A DNA stretch of 25,329 nucleotides, taken from assembly GCA_900550595.1 (NCBI GenBank), contig URTB01000002.1:1-25329 (forward strand), given 5' to 3'. Source of the DNA: an uncultured Collinsella sp. GTDB lineage: Bacteria > Actinomycetota > Coriobacteriia > Coriobacteriales > Coriobacteriaceae. The notes under the pieces were generated by a model. That model made no database searches. It was not told the DNA's origin and saw only the letters and a program-made list of their open reading frames with translations. The position numbers and the translations under genes were made by a program. Shown piece by piece: positions 23,534 through 25,329 of the stretch. Numbering within the stretch: the first letter of the stretch is position 1; each line of letters begins with the position of its first letter.

Positions 23534-24199
23534 TCAGAGCTTATATTTGGCGCGGATGTAGCCGACGTATTCTTTGACGAGCTCGCGCTCCATGTCGTCG
23601 GCGTAACGGAACTGCAGGCCGCAGACGTTACGGTACAGGCTACCCTTGGGCGCACGGCGCACCCAGCACACGATGCCCAGCTGCTCGGGCAGCTCGTGGC
23701 GCTCGCCCCGCAGGCGGATCGCGGGCATTTGCACGGCCAGGGCCTCGCCCACGTCGGGATAATCGTTGAGGTAAATAGCCAGACCGCCGGCCGAGACGTC
23801 GATGGTCATGGCGTCCTCGGGCTCGGGGGTCGGTGCGTTGTCGCGTTGGTAGGTCAGGCGCATGGCGACCTTAAAACGCTCGTCGCGGCGCTTAACGAAG
23901 GTGCGCTGCTCGGCGACTTTGCGCATTTTCCAGTAGGTGCGGATGCCCTTTTTCTCGACCGACTCGGGGTAGCCGGCGAGCACGAACGTTTCCTCGCCCA
24001 CTTTGTATTGCAGCAGGAGCTTTTGGTTTTCGTCCATGAGCAGCGGCTTGCCGGCGAGCATGGGCGCGCTCATAAGGAAGTACGCTTCGTCCAGGTTCTC
24101 TTTGTACGTGGCGAGCATGTTGAAGTCGGTTTTTTGGCCCATGGGCACGTCGAATGCCACCTGAAGCTTAGTCCCCGGCGTTATCTGTTGCTCTGCCAT
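23534..24199 (-). CDS. PilZ-domain (YcgR-like) predicted c-di-GMP receptor
   Basis: 221 residues from the ATG at 24199, with GGGAG upstream. Residues 1-95 form a beta-rich YcgR-N-like domain. Residues 100-220 are a PilZ domain with both ligand motifs intact: R-x-x-x-R at 104-108 (K-R-R-D-E-R-F) and D-x-S-x-x-G at 134-139 (D-V-S-A-G-G). It is thus predicted to bind cyclic di-GMP. Classic YcgR acts as a flagellar brake, but no flagellar genes are in sight. Its only partner here is the membrane-anchored TasA-like protein 5 bp downstream, with which it is almost certainly co-translated. No diguanylate cyclase is in the window. Confidence 0.9.
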   Translation of the reverse strand: MAEQQITPGTKLQVAFDVPMGQKTDFNMLATYKENLDEAYFLMSAPMLAGKPLLMDENQKLLLQYKVGEETFVLAGYPESVEKKGIRTYWKMRKVAEQRTFVKRRDERFKVAMRLTYQRDNAPTPEPEDAMTIDVSAGGLAIYLNDYPDVGEALAVQMPAIRLRGERHELPEQLGIVCWVRRAPKGSLYRNVCGLQFRYADDMERELVKEYVGYIRAKYKL

Positions 24200-24360
24200 G
24201 TTTTCTCCCCCAGTCGCGGGCGCCGATATCATCGTCGTGCGCGATGCACATTGGGCTATTGTAACTGCTTTGCCGCAGGTTTCGATGTGCAGCGCGTGAA
24301 ATGGCGGGATGTGAGGGCCAAGCGCACTTTGACTCGGCAGTGGGCGCAGCGGGCACCACG

Positions 24361-24399
24361 CGAGCGTGGATTATTGGACAGTCGGAAAATCCACGCTCG
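24361..24399. other. 12-bp inverted repeat past the Schlafen-type gene
   Basis: CGAGCGTGGATT (24361-24372) and AATCCACGCTCG (24388-24399) form a perfect 12-bp stem with a 15-base loop, 34 bp beyond the stop of the minus-strand gene at 24433. There is no T-run on the minus strand (GCGTGG follows), so it is either a weak terminator or an mRNA 3'-end stabiliser. The remainder of 24200-24432 shows no gene. Confidence 0.5.
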
Positions 24400-24432
24400 T
24401 GCAGTAGCCGCAGTCGCCGCCATCGACATTCG

Positions 24433-25329
24433 CTAGCGCAGCTGCCCCGCGCGCTCCGTCAGCCGGTACTTGCGGTTGCGGCTCGTCGCCGCGGCCGTAG
24501 GCTCTAGCTTGCCCTGCGCGATAAGCGCATTGACGCGCGTCCTAACCTGGGAGACGGTGAGTCCCGTGCATTCTGCCAGCTCACGCGTCCCCAGCTCGCC
24601 GTTGCGCTTGAGTGCCGCCACAATTAAGTCCCCGCCATGATCGATTTGCTCAACCTTCGCTCGGTAGAGGACAACCTTAAACCGGTCGAAACCGGGGCAA
24701 AACAATGGCTCGGCCAGACCTTGCGCACGCATGGCATCGAGCATCATTGGAATGCCCGACCCGTTGCCTTCAGCAGGAGAGCCTGCGCCGTCGGGCAATG
24801 GGACAAGCGACACGAGCTTCACAAGCGTCGCATTGCGACATCGGGAGCTGCCGTCAAACAGGTTCTCGCGAGTCTTTCCTCCGTATAGGCCGCCGGGGTT
24901 CGTCACCTCGATACGGTCATCAAAGACGTCAACAGCGATCGACTGCCCACAGAACCGATCTCCGTATTCTCGGTGGATTACGGCGTTGGCGATTGCCTCG
25001 CGCAGAACCTCCTCGGGAATCTCCAGCGAGTCGATACGCGAAATGCCTTGGACGGTCGAGGTGCGGCGCAGGTTTTTGGCGACAGCCGCGACAGCATCCG
25101 AAATCATCTCGCCCAGGGTGCCCTCGCAGATCGTACGGTCCATGAACCTCAACGACCCCGCCGCGCCCTTCTGCGTTCCGGCATAGACCGCCACATCGAT
25201 AAAGAGCTTAGGATAGAACTGCTGAGGATAGGCACCCGCAGCCAGGAGCCCGGCCTTAGTAACATTGCCCTGGGAGTCGAGGAAATTCAGGCGCTCCAGC
25301 TTCGTTTTCTTGTCCGGCGCGCCGCGCAT
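24433..25329 (-). CDS. Schlafen/AlbA_2-type ATP-binding regulator, 5' end outside the window
   Basis: 298 codons are visible and the frame runs off the right edge, so the true start and probably the AlbA_2 (Schlafen-like) domain lie outside. The visible middle is an HATPase_c_4 region: E-V-L-R-E-A-I-A-N-A-V-I-H-R-E-Y-G near 110-126, R-I-E-V-T-N-P-G-G near 140-148, and G-S-G-I-P-M-M near 197-203. The C-terminal 70 residues are a winged-helix region (E-L-G-T-R-E-L-A-E-C-T-G-L-T...R-T-R-V-N-A-L) ending at TAG. Such proteins act as transcriptional regulators or stress and defence factors; this one's targets are unknown. Confidence 0.85.
   Translation of the reverse strand: MRGAPDKKTKLERLNFLDSQGNVTKAGLLAAGAYPQQFYPKLFIDVAVYAGTQKGAAGSLRFMDRTICEGTLGEMISDAVAAVAKNLRRTSTVQGISRIDSLEIPEEVLREAIANAVIHREYGDRFCGQSIAVDVFDDRIEVTNPGGLYGGKTRENLFDGSSRCRNATLVKLVSLVPLPDGAGSPAEGNGSGIPMMLDAMRAQGLAEPLFCPGFDRFKVVLYRAKVEQIDHGGDLIVAALKRNGELGTRELAECTGLTVSQVRTRVNALIAQGKLEPTAAATSRNRKYRLTERAGQLR

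Overview
The window looks like chromosomal DNA of a high-GC Gram-positive, most likely a Collinsella-type member of the Coriobacteriia. I infer this from the GC-rich codon use, the GlmM and DUF4012 genes, the many proteins with SipW-type signal peptides ending in T-Y/F-A-W, and the style of the small accessory genes. No rRNA or other taxonomic marker is present, so the genus is an inference.

Layout. Positions 1-4269, minus strand: a 3'-truncated phosphoglucosamine mutase (glmM) coupled to a DUF4012 membrane protein, then an EamA/DMT transporter. Positions 4395-13486, minus strand: one tightly packed eight-gene run. In transcription order it holds four paralogous TasA/camelysin-like secreted proteins, an ER-type (SipW-like) signal peptidase, a membrane-tethered McrB-like AAA+ ATPase, a DUF2357-like protein whose C-terminal half is a long Ala-rich coiled coil, and a second SipW-like signal peptidase. 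Positions 13659-13834: a tRNA-Val(GAC) with its own promoter and terminator. Positions 13862-14214: a 42-bp tandem repeat and a 180-bp imperfect palindrome. Positions 14251-19430: an accessory block of nuclease-like and defence-like genes (AbiEi/DUF559-like protein, DUF5710 zinc protein, AAA-DUF4143 ATPase behind a 23-bp repeated palindrome array, zinc-ribbon protein, HNH endonuclease). Positions 19554-21435: two more TasA-like genes separated by a strong terminator. Positions 21834-22346: a hypothetical protein. Positions 22395-24199: a membrane-anchored relative of the TasA-like family coupled to a PilZ (c-di-GMP) protein. Positions 24433-25329: a 5'-truncated Schlafen/AlbA-type ATP-binding regulator.

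How it may work together. Seven proteins share an extracellular C-terminal signature (aromatic-x-W-x-E-G-x-D-x-x-C in most, degenerate in some). Six of them carry SipW-type signal segments. The two signal peptidases in the large operon are the obvious processing enzymes. The unusual part is that an McrB-type AAA+ ATPase and a DUF2357-like partner, normally a nucleic-acid restriction pair, sit between those peptidases in overlapping genes. Here the ATPase has N-terminal membrane segments and the partner has a coiled coil where a nuclease would be expected. I propose this is a surface-fibre assembly or export-quality machine built from a repurposed McrBC-like module, possibly tied to c-di-GMP through the PilZ gene. 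The sequence supports the architecture; the function is inference.
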